From: JAQGMV01 sp963828715
Lineage (GTDB): Bacteria > Pseudomonadota > Gammaproteobacteria > Burkholderiales > SG8-41
Length of the DNA stretch: 64,000 bases
Assembly: GCA_963828715.1 (NCBI GenBank)
Contig: CAWHFX010000004.1
Coordinates: 372,001 to 436,000 of the forward strand
Direction: 5' to 3'
The first letter of the stretch is position 1. Every line of letters starts with the position of its first letter. Positions 9,229 through 19,189 of the stretch are shown here, piece after piece. A model generated the notes under the pieces. It searched no databases. It was not told the origin of the DNA and was given only the letters and a program-made list of their open reading frames with translations. The position numbers and the translations under genes were made by a program.

Positions 9229-9370
9229 CGTCGCACATACATTATTGATTATTGGAGCGGCGATACATCGGGCACCGCTGAGGGTGCATCGCCCTTGCTT
9301 GACCAATTGGGTGCGCCTCATCATACGGTGCCTCATCGCGAGCATGCCTTCATCTGCGAGCTCCACTATC

Positions 9371-11936
9371 TCAGTTGCGTGTCCCTGAAGCGCGGCCACA
9401 ACTTTCGCTCGTCAGACGCTTGTGCTTTCCAGAGTACAGCCCGAGCTTCACCGCTTCGGTGGTCAGCACATAACCGGCGACGATCAGCAGAGCGCTTCCA
9501 ATGAGCGACAACGACAGCGGCACGAACGCGAAGAGCGCCGCTGTCGTTCCCGAGTACGGAAGCACGAGCGCGGCCACGACGACCGCGAACGTCGTGCAGA
9601 GCAGGAGCGGGCTCGGCATGCTTCGCCAGGCAGGGCTGTGAGTGCGCAGTACCAGCAGCACGGCGAGCTCTGTCAGGAGCGACACCACGAACCACGCGGT
9701 CTGGAAAGTCCGCTCGTCCGCGTGGAAGATCTTGAGCAGGACGAAGAAGGTGAGCAGGTCGAAAGCGCTGCTGATAAGTCCGAATACGATCATGAAGCGG
9801 CGCACTGCGGCGAGGTCCCAGCGCTGCGGGCTCTCGAGGCGCTCGGCGTCGACGCGATCAGTCGAGATCGCCATCGAGGGCAGATCCGACAGAAAGTTGT
9901 TGAGCAGGATCTGCTTCGCTGCGAGGGGCAGGAAAGGCAGTAGCGGTGTCGCGAGCGCCATGCTCACCATGTTGCCGAAGTTCGCGCTGGTCGTGATCGC
10001 GATGTACTTCAGTGTGTTCGCGAAAGTCGCCCGGCCGTCGACGACGCCCCGGCGCAGCACCGCGAGGTCGCGCTCTAGCAGCACGACATCGGCGCTCTCG
10101 CGCGCGACGTCGACCGCGCTTTCGACCGAGATGCCGGCGTCCGCCGCGTGCAGGGCGGGTGCATCGTTGATGCCGTCGCCGAGGTAACCGACTACGTGGC
10201 CCGTGCGCTGGAGTGCGCGCACGATCCGCTCTTTCTGCTGCGGGTCGATTTCCACGAATAGCGCGGTGCTCTCCGCCAGGGACCACAGCGCCTCGTCGTT
10301 GGTCTTCGCGAGATCTTCGCCCGTGAGCATTGCGTGCGGGTCGAGCCCTACCGTGGCGGCCACGTGTGCCGCGACGTAGCGATTGTCCCCGGTAATAATC
10401 TTCGTGCGGATGCCGAGCACCGCGAGTTCACGGAGCGTTTCTGCGACGTCGCTCTTGGGCGGATCGAGGAAGAGCAGGAAGCCGGCGAGCGTCATCCCGT
10501 GCTCGTCGTCGTGCGAATACTGCGTTTTCGGCAGTGCCCGCTTGGCGGCCACGGCGAGGACGCGATAGCCGTCGGCGCTCTTTCTTCGGTAATAGTCGAG
10601 ACAGCGCTCGCTTAGCGCCGGATCGATCGCGCAGATCGCCAGCACGTTGGCAAAAGCGCCTTTGGTGATCACGAGGTCGGTGGTGCGATCGGCATCCTCC
10701 ACCACGATCGTCAGGCGTTTGCGCGTGAAGTCGTACGGAATCTCGTCGATCTTGCGCGCCGTATCGCGTGCAAACGCAGGACACTCGCCGGCCGCGACGA
10801 TTGCCGCGTCGAGCGGATTCGCGATCCCGGTCTGGAGCGTCGCGTTGAGAAACGCGAGGTGTTGCACTTCAGCCGACGGTGCGCCGTCGCAATCGACCGC
10901 CGCGTCGAGGGTGATCACGCCGGCGGTGAGTGTTCCCGTCTTGTCGGTGCATAACACGTCTATGCTGCCGAGGTCCTCGATTGTCTCCAGACGCCGTACG
11001 ATCACGCCGCGGCGCGCCATTTCGCGCGCGCCTCGCGCGAGCGTTACGCTGACGATCGCGGGGAGGAGCTCTGGTGTGAGACCGACCGCCAGCGCAACGG
11101 CGAAGAGCAGCGATTCCAGCGCGGGGCGTCCGAGCAGCTGATTCGCGGTCATCACGAAGAGCACCATCAGCACCATCACGCGCATGAGCAGGTGGCCGAA
11201 GCGGCGCACGCCGCGAGCGAAATCGGTGTCCGGGGGCCGTGTTGCGATCCTCGCCGCGATCGCGCCGAACGCCGTCGCGCGACCGGTCTCCACGATGACT
11301 ACCTTGGCACTGCCGCTGCGCACCGAGGTGCCGAGGAAAACGCAGTTGGTGCGACCGGCGACGGGGGTGTCCTCCGGCACCACGCCGGCCTGCTTCTCGA
11401 CCGGAAAGGACTCGCCCGTAAGACTCGCTTCGCTCACCAGGAAGTCTCGTGCCTCGATCACGAGCCCGTCGGCCGGCACGAGGTTACCTGCCGAGAGAAC
11501 AACGAGGTCGCCGGCGACAATCTCGCTTGCCGGTACCGTCTGCTCGCTGCCGTCACGAAGAACACGCACGGTGAGCGCTAGGCGCCGGCGAAGTCCCGCA
11601 ACCGCGGTACTCGCGCGATACTCCTGGAAGAAGCCGAGCACCGAGCTGCCGAGCACGATCGCGAGAATGATCGCGGCCTCGATCCAATCCCGAAGGAACA
11701 GCGAGATCGCCGACGCGAGGACGAGGATCAGCATCAGCGGACTTTCGAACTGCCGCAGCAGCAGGCGCGGCGCGTCGGAGCGCTGCTCATCCTCGATCGC
11801 GTTGGGGCCGTATCGGCGCAGGCGCCGCGCTGCTTCTTCCGAGGTGAGGCCGTTCGCCGCGGAGCGCAGTCCCTCCAGCAGCGCTGCCGTGTCCCGGCTC
11901 CAGTAGGCCCGGCCGACGGCCTGGCGTCGTGGCCAT
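9371..11936 (-). CDS. mgtA: Magnesium-translocating P-type ATPase (P3B, MgtA-like), one frameshift near N-terminus
   Basis: About 854 residues when the frame is restored. ATG 11936-11934 (MATTPGRR) joins the main frame after one extra base near 11915-11920 (CGGC, Arg either way); the main frame then reads RAYWSRDTAALLEGL. Visible ATPase motifs are the actuator TGES (SLTGESFPVEK), the transmembrane GLTPELLPAIVSVT typical of Mg2+ importers, the phosphorylation site CTDKTGTLT, and the hinge GDGINDAPALHAADAGIS. Ten or so membrane segments are expected; several follow the hinge. The protein brings Mg2+ into the cytoplasm down its potential using ATP. It is immediately downstream of the flippase-like gene, 8 bases from its presumed stop. 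No Mg-sensing leader is apparent. The C-terminal end is intact. Confidence 0.85.
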
Positions 11937-11944
11937 CGGTCGAC

Positions 11945-12909
11945 TCACGCAGCACGCTCGGCGCGAGCAAGAGGCCCGGCAGCATCGGCAGCCAGAAGCT
12001 GAAACCCCGAAAGAGCAGCGTTGCCGCGAGCGCCACCGGTACTTCGATCCCCGCGCCGTGCAGCGTCAAGATCGACGCGGCCTCGAACGCGCCGAGACCA
12101 GCCGGCACGATGCTGACCGTGCGAAGCACGGTCGAGATCATGAAGCTCGTGAATACCGCGGCAGGTGGCGCAGCTACGCCGAGTGAGCGGATGAGTGCCC
12201 ACATGGTCAGTGCGTCGAGCGCGACGATCGCGAGTTGCAGCGCAGTACCCGACCCGATCAGGCGCGGATTGCGCACCAGCGTCGGCCGTGCTTGCGCGAG
12301 CAGGTCCAGTGCTCGGCGCAGCCACGCCGGAACGTGCGCGCGGTCGTTAAGCCACCGCGCTTGCGTCCCGGAAAGCCGTATCGCAGCGGCTGCAACAACT
12401 GCCGCTGCGAGGATGAATGCGCCCCCCGCGACGAGCACCGGTGCCGTTGCGCGGCCTTGGGCCGTGAGCACCGCGATACCGGCGCCGAGCGCGGCAATGT
12501 AGGCCATGAGGTAGGCGACAGCGTTGACCACGATACCGGCGGTCGTGACGTCCTTACCGATGCCGCGGCGTTGGAGCGCGCCGGCAACCACCACCGAACC
12601 GCTGAGGCCGGAGGAAGGCAGTGCCTGATCCACAAGCAACTCGACGACGCTTAGCCGATACGCGAGCCCGACGCGCAGAGGCATGCCCGCGGCACGCGTG
12701 ACGCAACGCCAGATCTCGGCCCCCGCGAGATACGTGGCCATTTGCAGCCCGAGCGCGGCGGCGAGCCACGCGGGCTGCGCCTGCTCGATCACGCGCGCAA
12801 AAGCTTCGGCGTCGGATGCATGCAGCGCGACGGCGACCACGGCGGCGAGGAGTGCGACGCCGATGAGTCCCGAGAGCCACGCCGCCTTTGTCCCGATTCG
12901 GTCTGCCAT
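11945..12909 (-). CDS. Lysylphosphatidylglycerol synthase transmembrane / flippase-like protein (UPF0104), one frameshift
   Basis: From ATG 12909 (MADRIGTKAAWLSGLIG) the protein has about eight hydrophobic segments, with family signatures LPSSGLSGSVVVAG, SFMISTVLRTVSIVPAGLGAF and LLFRGFSFWLPMLPGLLLAP. Such proteins (YbhN, the MprF membrane domain) sit in the inner membrane and are thought to move lipids or lipid-linked molecules. Read in one frame it would run past its domain into the ATPase gene; a single missing base near 11950 (CG_, Arg) would end it at TGA 11947-11945, giving 321 residues, the usual size. Linked to mgtA as a probable operon. Confidence 0.75.
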
Positions 12910-13232
12910 CAGCGCTTTTCGAAGTGTACTGCGCCACACAGGCGTCGCGAGAGAATACCCGTCGCCTGAAAATCCGAGGGTGCCTGCACGCACACGACCT
13001 CGTCTGCATACGCGCGGCCGCGCTCGAAGCTCGGCGTTTAGGTTCCAGCGGTGGCTGTGCTTACGAGTGCTTGTTCGTAGAGGACGTGAATGTCCTTCGC
13101 CCCGCGGCATTCTCGTTCACGCGTGACTGGAACTCTTTTTCGCGCATGTCACGGCCGATGCAGTACCGAGGAGGTCGAGCGGTCACTTCGCGCAGGAGTC
13201 ACGCGCCGTCGACGCCGATCGCGAGGATGCTT
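12910..13232. other. Intergenic region between EAL/GGDEF gene and flippase gene
   Basis: No supported gene. Both flanking genes are leftward, so this is probably the leader of the flippase-mgtA pair. No recognised promoter or hairpin. Confidence 0.35.
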
Positions 13233-15350
13233 TCAGATCTGAAGATCCGCTTGCTTTATTGGGGGCTGCGGTCGCAGCCCCGTGCGAAGCGACTCCGCGA
13301 ACGCTTCGGCGACCAGCGGATGGCCGAAGTAGTAGCCTTGCCCCTCGTCGCATAAATTCAGCTTGAGGAAAGCGAACTGGTCGTGCGTTTCCACTCCTTC
13401 GGCAATGACCCGTTGCCTGAGGCTCCTGCCCAGGCTGATCACTGCACTGACGATCGCGGCGCCATCCACATTGGTCGTGCTGTCATGGACGAACGACCGG
13501 TCGATCTTCAGGGTGTCGATCGGAAACTGGCGCAGGTAGTTCAGGCTGGAGTAGCCAGTGCCAAAGTCATCGATCGCAAGCAGCACGCCCATTGACTTGA
13601 GGGCCTGCAGCATCGGCGCGGTGGATTTGACATCGTGCATGAGTACGCTCTCGGTCAATTCGAGCTCGAGATGCTGCGGCTGCAGACCCGTTTCCGCCAG
13701 AATGGCGCGAACGCCGGCGAGAAAGCCTTTGTGCCCGAATTCCAGGGCCGAGATGTTGACGGAGATCGTCACGGGCGGCAGGCCCGCTTGCTGCCAGGCA
13801 CGGGCCTGGCGGCAGGCTTCACGCAGAACCCATTGGCCGATCGGCACGATGAGGCCGCAGTCCTCGGCGATGGGTACGAACTGCGCCGGCAAGAGCAGTC
13901 CGCGCTCGGGATGCGACCAGCGGATGAGCGCCTCCACGCCGGTGACCGTCCCGCTCACGAGATTCGTCTTCGCCTGGTAATGCAACACGAACTCCCGTCG
14001 CTCCAGTGCGCGGCGCAAGCGGGCTTCGGTTGATTGCCGGTCGACCGCTCGAACATTCATGTCGGGCTTGAAGAACCAGTACGTGTTGCGGCCGTTTTCC
14101 TTGGCGTGGTACATCGCGGTGTCGGCGCACTGGATCAACGCTTCGGCATTGTGTCCGTCATCCGGGAAAATGCTGATCCCGACGCTTACATTGACGTGCA
14201 GATCGTGTTCTGCGATCGCATAGGGTGCCGACAAGGCCGCCTGGATCTTCTCGGCGTGCCGCGCCGCATGGTGGGCTTGTTCGATTTCCGGAAGCACCAC
14301 GACGAATTCATCCCCGCCGTGACGGCTCACCGTGTCCGAACTGCGAACGGCAGCCGTCAGCCGCTTGCCCACGTCCTGGAGCAATTTGTCGCCGATCGCA
14401 TGCCCCAGCGAGTCGTTGACGTGTTTGAAGCGATCCAGGTCGAGGAACAGTACCGCCACCCGGCTGCCGTGACGCTGCGCCAACGCGATCGCCTGACTGA
14501 GCCGGTCTTTCAGGAGCATCCGGTTGGGCAAGTCGGTGAGATAGTCGTGCTGGGCAAGATGAGAGAGCTTGAGCTCCATCACGCGCGCCTCGCTCACGTC
14601 GCGGAAAACCATCACGGCGCCGGTGACCTGCCCGTCCTGGTCGTGAATCGGAGCGATGGAATCTGCGATCGCCGATTCAAAACCGTCGCGCCGGATGAGC
14701 ACGCAGTGGTGGGGAAGGCCGACGGCCTTGTTCTGGCGAACCGCTATGTCCATGGGATTGGGAGCGGGTTCGCGCGTCTCGCCGTCGATGATGCAAAACA
14801 CATCGGAGAGCATCCGGCCCGACGCCTCGTCGTGCGACCAGCCCGTCATCCGTGCGGCGACCGGATTGAGATACGTCACCTTACCCTGCTTGTCAGTGCT
14901 GATGACGCCATCGCCAATGGAATTGAGCGTGACCTCCGCGCGTTCCCGCTCCAGAAACAACGCCTCGTCAATCGCCGCGCGTTCCAGGATGTGTCGCAGA
15001 GTCAGGCGAAAGGAGTATCTGTCGATGTGCTCCTTCAATACACGGTCCTTCGCGCCACGCTGAACCGCTTGCCGGGCGAGCTCTTCGTCCGCTCGGGCTG
15101 TGAGGACGAGGATCGGAACCCGGCCGGCGGCCCGAAAAACCTCATCGAAGGTATCGATACCCTGGCTATCGGGCAGAAACAGGTCGAGCAGAATGGCGTC
15201 GATGCCGCGCTCGGCAAGTCGTGCCACGCCGTCGGCGAGGCTCCGGACCCAGACAGGTGTGGGCGGCTCATCGCCCGGCTGGGCGAGCGCCTCTTGAATC
15301 GCTTCCGCGACAGCCGGATCGTTGCCGATGAAAAGGACGTGATGGTTCAT
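13233..15350 (-). CDS. Response regulator with REC-PAS-GGDEF-EAL domains (c-di-GMP turnover)
   Basis: 705 residues from ATG 15350 (MNHHVLFIGND). Order: receiver domain (about 4-120) with phosphoacceptor in ILLDLFLPD and lysine in RVLKEH; a PAS domain (about 140-265); GGDEF (about 285-440) with catalytic HGGDEFVVVLP; EAL (about 460-695) with GVEALIRW, DDFGTGYSSL and KIDRSFV. Both catalytic signatures look intact, so it could make and break cyclic di-GMP, but many such proteins use only one activity. The receiver suggests control by a histidine kinase, which is not adjacent. An extra in-frame ATG lies 24 codons upstream at 15422; the chosen start begins directly with the first receiver strand. 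The frame is intact. Confidence 0.9.
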   Translation of the reverse strand: MNHHVLFIGNDPAVAEAIQEALAQPGDEPPTPVWVRSLADGVARLAERGIDAILLDLFLPDSQGIDTFDEVFRAAGRVPILVLTARADEELARQAVQRGAKDRVLKEHIDRYSFRLTLRHILERAAIDEALFLERERAEVTLNSIGDGVISTDKQGKVTYLNPVAARMTGWSHDEASGRMLSDVFCIIDGETREPAPNPMDIAVRQNKAVGLPHHCVLIRRDGFESAIADSIAPIHDQDGQVTGAVMVFRDVSEARVMELKLSHLAQHDYLTDLPNRMLLKDRLSQAIALAQRHGSRVAVLFLDLDRFKHVNDSLGHAIGDKLLQDVGKRLTAAVRSSDTVSRHGGDEFVVVLPEIEQAHHAARHAEKIQAALSAPYAIAEHDLHVNVSVGISIFPDDGHNAEALIQCADTAMYHAKENGRNTYWFFKPDMNVRAVDRQSTEARLRRALERREFVLHYQAKTNLVSGTVTGVEALIRWSHPERGLLLPAQFVPIAEDCGLIVPIGQWVLREACRQARAWQQAGLPPVTISVNISALEFGHKGFLAGVRAILAETGLQPQHLELELTESVLMHDVKSTAPMLQALKSMGVLLAIDDFGTGYSSLNYLRQFPIDTLKIDRSFVHDSTTNVDGAAIVSAVISLGRSLRQRVIAEGVETHDQFAFLKLNLCDEGQGYYFGHPLVAEAFAESLRTGLRPQPPIKQADLQI

Positions 15351-15571
15351 CGCTGGTGTACAACCTGCCACCCGAGAAAGATCGCGTCCGTGCGCTAGCG
15401 AACATACCGCGGAAAAGCGCACGCCGTTGCGCGCTCATAACCGGACGTACGCGGAACTGCTACACGAACTTGCGGCGCGTCTGCGAGGCGCGCTTGCTGG
15501 AGGTCCATCGCTCGCCGCCGCAGCGGTAAAGGGGTCACGCTCCAGCACATTCCAGCGGTAGTGAGTTGCCG

Positions 15572-16051
15572 TCACGCGCGACTCGAAAGTGCATTCTCTA
15601 CGAAAGTCGAAAGCTTATCTTCAAGCCAAGCTGGCGTGATCTGATGGTATTCAACGTGCTCATTGGCCCCACGGGGCGTGTGCTCCGGATAGTTCGTAGA
15701 AAAAAGTAATTGGCGCTTATGTGGCACGTCCTGAACCCTGAACTCTGATGTGGGGACGTCCTTTGCACCGATCTCTTTGGCCTTCGTATGATGAATTCGG
15801 AATGCGATCGCTACAGTCCACGTGCCCGACTGATCGCGGCTACTCTCGATCTCTGCGATGTAAGAGTACCCGATGAGGGCATTTCTAAGCTCGTCAAACG
15901 CAGGCGAAACGACGTCCTGCAGGACGTGGTTGATTGCACTCATCCGAGCGACGTAATCGGCATGATCACTGGCGGTTTGGGCCTCCTGCGCGCGGCGCTC
16001 GTTTTCAGCTTTAGCCTCGATGGCCTTGAGCTTCTGTGTCCAGTCTGTCAT
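15572..16051 (-). CDS. Hypothetical protein, 159 residues
   Basis: ATG 16051 (MTDWTQKLKAIEAKAENE) is preceded by GGGAG. The N-terminal ~45 residues are a charged helix of coiled-coil type; the remainder (VIxP-like segment VVSPAFDELRNALIGY, then TWTVAIAFRIHH) looks like an alpha/beta domain. A longer start at 16126 is possible but has no ribosome site. No signal peptide, membrane segment or recognised family. Confidence 0.6.
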   Translation of the reverse strand: MTDWTQKLKAIEAKAENERRAQEAQTASDHADYVARMSAINHVLQDVVSPAFDELRNALIGYSYIAEIESSRDQSGTWTVAIAFRIHHTKAKEIGAKDVPTSEFRVQDVPHKRQLLFSTNYPEHTPRGANEHVEYHQITPAWLEDKLSTFVENALSSRA

Positions 16052-16516
16052 TGCTTCTCCCGTGCACTGAGGTCGACATGCATCTGCGAATTGAGAGACC
16101 TTGTCATCTATATCGTTTCCAGTCAATTACGATCGGCAGCGGTACCAAGATTGACACGCATGACATCCGGGAGATGCAAGCTGCGTAAAGCACGCGATGC
16201 GCGTCAGGCTCACCATCGTTTTCTGCTACGCGGCCGCAACGCGATTGTCCGATTGCTGCGTCCCCGCGGTGCTTCACTGAAGGCAAACGGCACTGCGCAT
16301 TTATTCGAGGCTGAGACGTTGATCGGTAAATTGCAGATCGTGCGGAGATAGGGGTGCGGTTGCGTGCGTCGAAGGGACGCCGGAGATCCGATGACGAGGG
16401 CGGATACACGGCAACATCAGACTTTTACTGGAGCTTCTCGAGCTGGAAGTCATCGAGCTTCGCGATGGAATACTGCCGGCCCGCGCAACGTCGCTCGTGC
16501 TCGATCGGCGCGGCCC
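16052..16516. other. Intergenic region, nothing recognised
   Basis: Open frames exist on both strands but they look like chance frames. No repeat or terminator-like structure with a T-run. Confidence 0.4.
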
Positions 16517-17275
16517 CTACGCGGAGTGCTCGCGCACCCGCCCGCGCCGCTGGGGATCCAGCACGATCGACATCGTGACGTAGAACGCCGGGTAAATGAG
16601 CGACACGCCAACGACCCACCCCGGCACCCGGCGGTAGACGGGCAGCATCCCCAGCAGCACAGCCAGCCACGCCGCCGCCCCGAGCATCACCGACAGCTTC
16701 CACGGCCGCGGGGCGAGGTTTGGGTAGATGAACCGCACTGGCGACACGGTCACTGCAGCCAGCACCAGCAGAAGAATACCGGTGAGCCACTGCCCAGTCT
16801 CGCCGAGTCCGTGGAACGCCAGGCCGGCGTAGAACGCGATGATGTTCCAGTAACTCGGAAAGCCGCGGAAGTACCCCGCAGCCTCGTCTTTGGCCCCGAC
16901 GTTCGCGAACCCCAGCAAACTCGCCAGCAGCGCCGGCACGATCCAGGCCGCGCCAAGAAGGCCGGGGGTGAACGGCACCCAGCCCATTCGCCACACGAGC
17001 AGCAGCGGAACGAACGTGAACGTGAGGTAATCGACGATGTCGTCAATGGTCCGCCCGTCGATTTCCGGCGCGAGCCGCTTGACGTCCCACGCCCGGGCGA
17101 ATGGCCCGTCCACAGCGTCGATCACCACCGCGACCACGAGCCACCCAAAGACGACGCGCTCGTCCGGCGTGTCGTCGCACAGCTCGGCCACGGCGAGGAA
17201 CGCCGCCACGACGCCGCTGGCGGTCAGGAGGTGGACGGCATAGGCGCGGGCGCGAACGAGGAAGGGCGAAGGCAT
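16517..17275 (-). CDS. pcs: Phosphatidylcholine synthase (CDP-alcohol phosphatidyltransferase family)
   Basis: 252 residues from ATG 17275 (MPSPFLVRARAYAVHLLT). The CDP-alcohol phosphotransferase signature D-G-x2-A-R-x(8)-G-x3-D-x3-D is present as DGPFAR, then IDGRTIDDIVDYLTF about nine residues on; the spacing and the IDDIVDY form are those of phosphatidylcholine synthase rather than phosphatidylglycerol-phosphate synthase. Six to eight membrane segments follow. The enzyme condenses choline with CDP-diacylglycerol in the inner membrane, known from Rhizobium, Legionella, Pseudomonas and Borrelia. The gene follows an exonuclease/endonuclease/phosphatase-fold gene by 70 bases. The frame is intact. 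Confidence 0.82.
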   Translation of the reverse strand: MPSPFLVRARAYAVHLLTASGVVAAFLAVAELCDDTPDERVVFGWLVVAVVIDAVDGPFARAWDVKRLAPEIDGRTIDDIVDYLTFTFVPLLLVWRMGWVPFTPGLLGAAWIVPALLASLLGFANVGAKDEAAGYFRGFPSYWNIIAFYAGLAFHGLGETGQWLTGILLLVLAAVTVSPVRFIYPNLAPRPWKLSVMLGAAAWLAVLLGMLPVYRRVPGWVVGVSLIYPAFYVTMSIVLDPQRRGRVREHSA

Positions 17276-17345
17276 GGTGGTGGGGTGGAGCGAGTCGCGG
17301 CCGCTTGTTACCACTGGTGGCACGGGCGGGACATCGATGCCATGG

Positions 17346-18509
17346 TCACGGGGTCTCGATCCCTCTCGCGCTTACGCTCGGCGTCCGGAGTTTAGCGGCC
17401 TCCGCGGCCTCCTCCCGCGCCTGGGCCTCGAGCATCTCCTCGGCTTGCTCGCGGTCACTGGCGTCTTCCTGCGGCTCGGGCTGCTCTTCCTGGCGAGCCG
17501 GCTCGTAGCTCAGGGCGAGGTACATCGGGAAGTGATCGCTGCCGACGGAGTCCAGGCGGCGCAACTCGATCAGCCGGAAGTCGTTGGAATGGAAAAAGTG
17601 ATCCAGCGGGAATCGGAACAGCGGGTTCTTCGCGTTGTAACTGTTGAAGAAGCCTCGTCCGACGCGTGGGTCCAGCAGGCCGCTCAGGCGCAGAAACAGC
17701 CGCGTCGTGTGGCTCCAGGCGACATCGTTGAGGTCGCCGGTGACGATCGTCGGCGGTTCGGTGGGGTCGTCGCCGATCTCGCGGCCGACGAGCACGAGCT
17801 CGGCGTCGCGCGGTGTCGAGTTCTGTTTGCTCAGCGGCTCGGGAGGCCGCGGATGCAGGCAGTGCAGATTGATCACGTTGCCGCTCTTGAGGCGGACGCC
17901 GCAATGAATCGACGGGATGTCCTTCTGCACCCTGTGGAGGACTGCCGGGTTCACCAGTTCCAGCCGACTCAGCAACACCATGCCGTAATGGTTGTCCCGT
18001 GTTTCGGCCACGACGTGCGGCCAGTCGGCAATTAGCGGCCGCACCGCGTGCTCCATCCAGCCGTCGTCGACCTCGACCGCGAGGATGACGTCGGCGTCGG
18101 CGGCGCGGATGACTTCGCGCCACTCGTCGAACTTCCGGTTCTCCATCAGCACGTTCGTCGCCACCAGGCGGATCGACGTCGGTAAGTCGACCATCCGTTC
18201 GGTGCGCAGCACCTGCTGGCGGGCCAGCGGCGTGTACGGGTAGATGTTCCACACCTGAACCCCGACCACCCCCGCGAGCGACGCAAGGAACACCCAGTCC
18301 CACCATTGCCAGTCGCAAGTCCACGCCCACGCCGCCGCGACGATCAGCGCCAGCCCGGCGGCGAACACGCGCGGGAAGTCCCACCCGCGGACGTACCAGT
18401 GCGAGTGACTGCTGAAGTTCACCAGCGTGCCGCTGACGAGCCACATGCCCGTCAGCGCGAGCGTCCATTGCAGGATTTCAAACGGCAAGTTGCCCATGAG
18501 TGCGGCCAC
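17346..18509 (-). CDS. Membrane-anchored endonuclease/exonuclease/phosphatase-family protein
   Basis: 387 residues. The first ~90 residues hold three hydrophobic segments (around LQWTLALTGMWLVSG, VFAAGLALIVAAAWAW and WVFLASLAGVVGV). The rest is an EEP-fold domain with catalytic-type motifs ATNVLMENRKFDE, ILAVEVDDGW, IVTGDLNDVAWS and the final VGSDHFPMYLAL. Relatives act on DNA, phosphoinositides or sphingomyelin; the membrane anchor and the neighbouring phosphatidylcholine synthase make a phospholipid substrate conceivable but not shown. A Glu/Ala-rich helix ends the protein. It is upstream of pcs in the same direction. Confidence 0.78.
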   Translation of the reverse strand: MAALMGNLPFEILQWTLALTGMWLVSGTLVNFSSHSHWYVRGWDFPRVFAAGLALIVAAAWAWTCDWQWWDWVFLASLAGVVGVQVWNIYPYTPLARQQVLRTERMVDLPTSIRLVATNVLMENRKFDEWREVIRAADADVILAVEVDDGWMEHAVRPLIADWPHVVAETRDNHYGMVLLSRLELVNPAVLHRVQKDIPSIHCGVRLKSGNVINLHCLHPRPPEPLSKQNSTPRDAELVLVGREIGDDPTEPPTIVTGDLNDVAWSHTTRLFLRLSGLLDPRVGRGFFNSYNAKNPLFRFPLDHFFHSNDFRLIELRRLDSVGSDHFPMYLALSYEPARQEEQPEPQEDASDREQAEEMLEAQAREEAAEAAKLRTPSVSARGIETP

Positions 18510-18932
18510 GATACCGGGAACGCCGCCTCCCGACCACCGTCAGATACCCACGTGATCACGGTGCGTTTGCTATCCGACGATTTCTCTTGATGAGAACGTC
18601 ATGTCGATTACCAACCGACAAGAGTGTCAGGTCGGACTGATTCGATGCGCTCGATCAGAGCCCGCGCTTCCTCTGCACGGCCGCGCGCGTGCCGCCTGGT
18701 GCGCACTCGATATCAGGTCAGCGAGATCCATTCAAAATCCCGCGACCGACGCCAGCAGCCGGGTTTCTTTTTGTGGGCTCTGTGTTCGCTGTCGCACAGA
18801 CAACCCGCGGCGATGTGCGTAAACAGTGTGGAGACAGCCCACTTCGTGCAGTCGCGACAGCGTGCATGTCTGAGAGCCTGACCTAAACGCGCTCCCTCCA
18901 GCTTCACAGTTATTTCACAAATCGGAGTCACT
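18510..18932. other. Intergenic region, nothing recognised
   Basis: Separates the leftward EEP gene from a rightward small ORF. No convincing longer gene. The end (AATCGGAGTCACT) is the ribosome site of the small ORF. Confidence 0.35.
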
Positions 18933-19064
18933 ATGGCCGAGTCCCCAGTCCTTGGCACGAAGTTCGGCGATATGCCATTTACAGTCAAAATGAAGTGGAT
19001 ACTGAAGTTTTTGGTCGCGCTATTAACCGGCGGGTTTGTGTTCCCCAACGTGATGCACGACTGA
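18933..19064 (+). CDS. Possible 43-residue single-pass membrane protein
   Basis: ATG 18933 follows GGAG by 6 bases. The product starts MAESPVLGTKFGDMPFT and ends with a hydrophobic helix WILKFLVALLTGGFVFP before VMHD. A basic flank (VKMK) before the helix suggests N-in orientation. No family is recognised. The combination of ribosome site and clean membrane segment makes it a better candidate than the surrounding frames. Confidence 0.4.
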   Translation: MAESPVLGTKFGDMPFTVKMKWILKFLVALLTGGFVFPNVMHD

Positions 19065-19189
19065 CGAAGACAATCCCTCGCGCGAACCTCCTGCACGTTT
19101 GTGTTTTGACCGACAGTCGAGCACCTCCGCCGGTGTATTGACTGAGCACCGCGCATCTCGCCCATCATCAGCAGTACGCTGCCGAGGGG

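Noticed and set aside
14034..15398. 454-codon plus-strand open frame opposite the GGDEF-EAL gene
   Set aside because: Shadow of a full-length multi-domain protein with intact catalytic motifs on the other strand.
16364..17395. 343-codon plus-strand frame rich in Arg and His
   Set aside because: Antisense of the phosphatidylcholine synthase gene; composition is typical of a GC-rich shadow frame.
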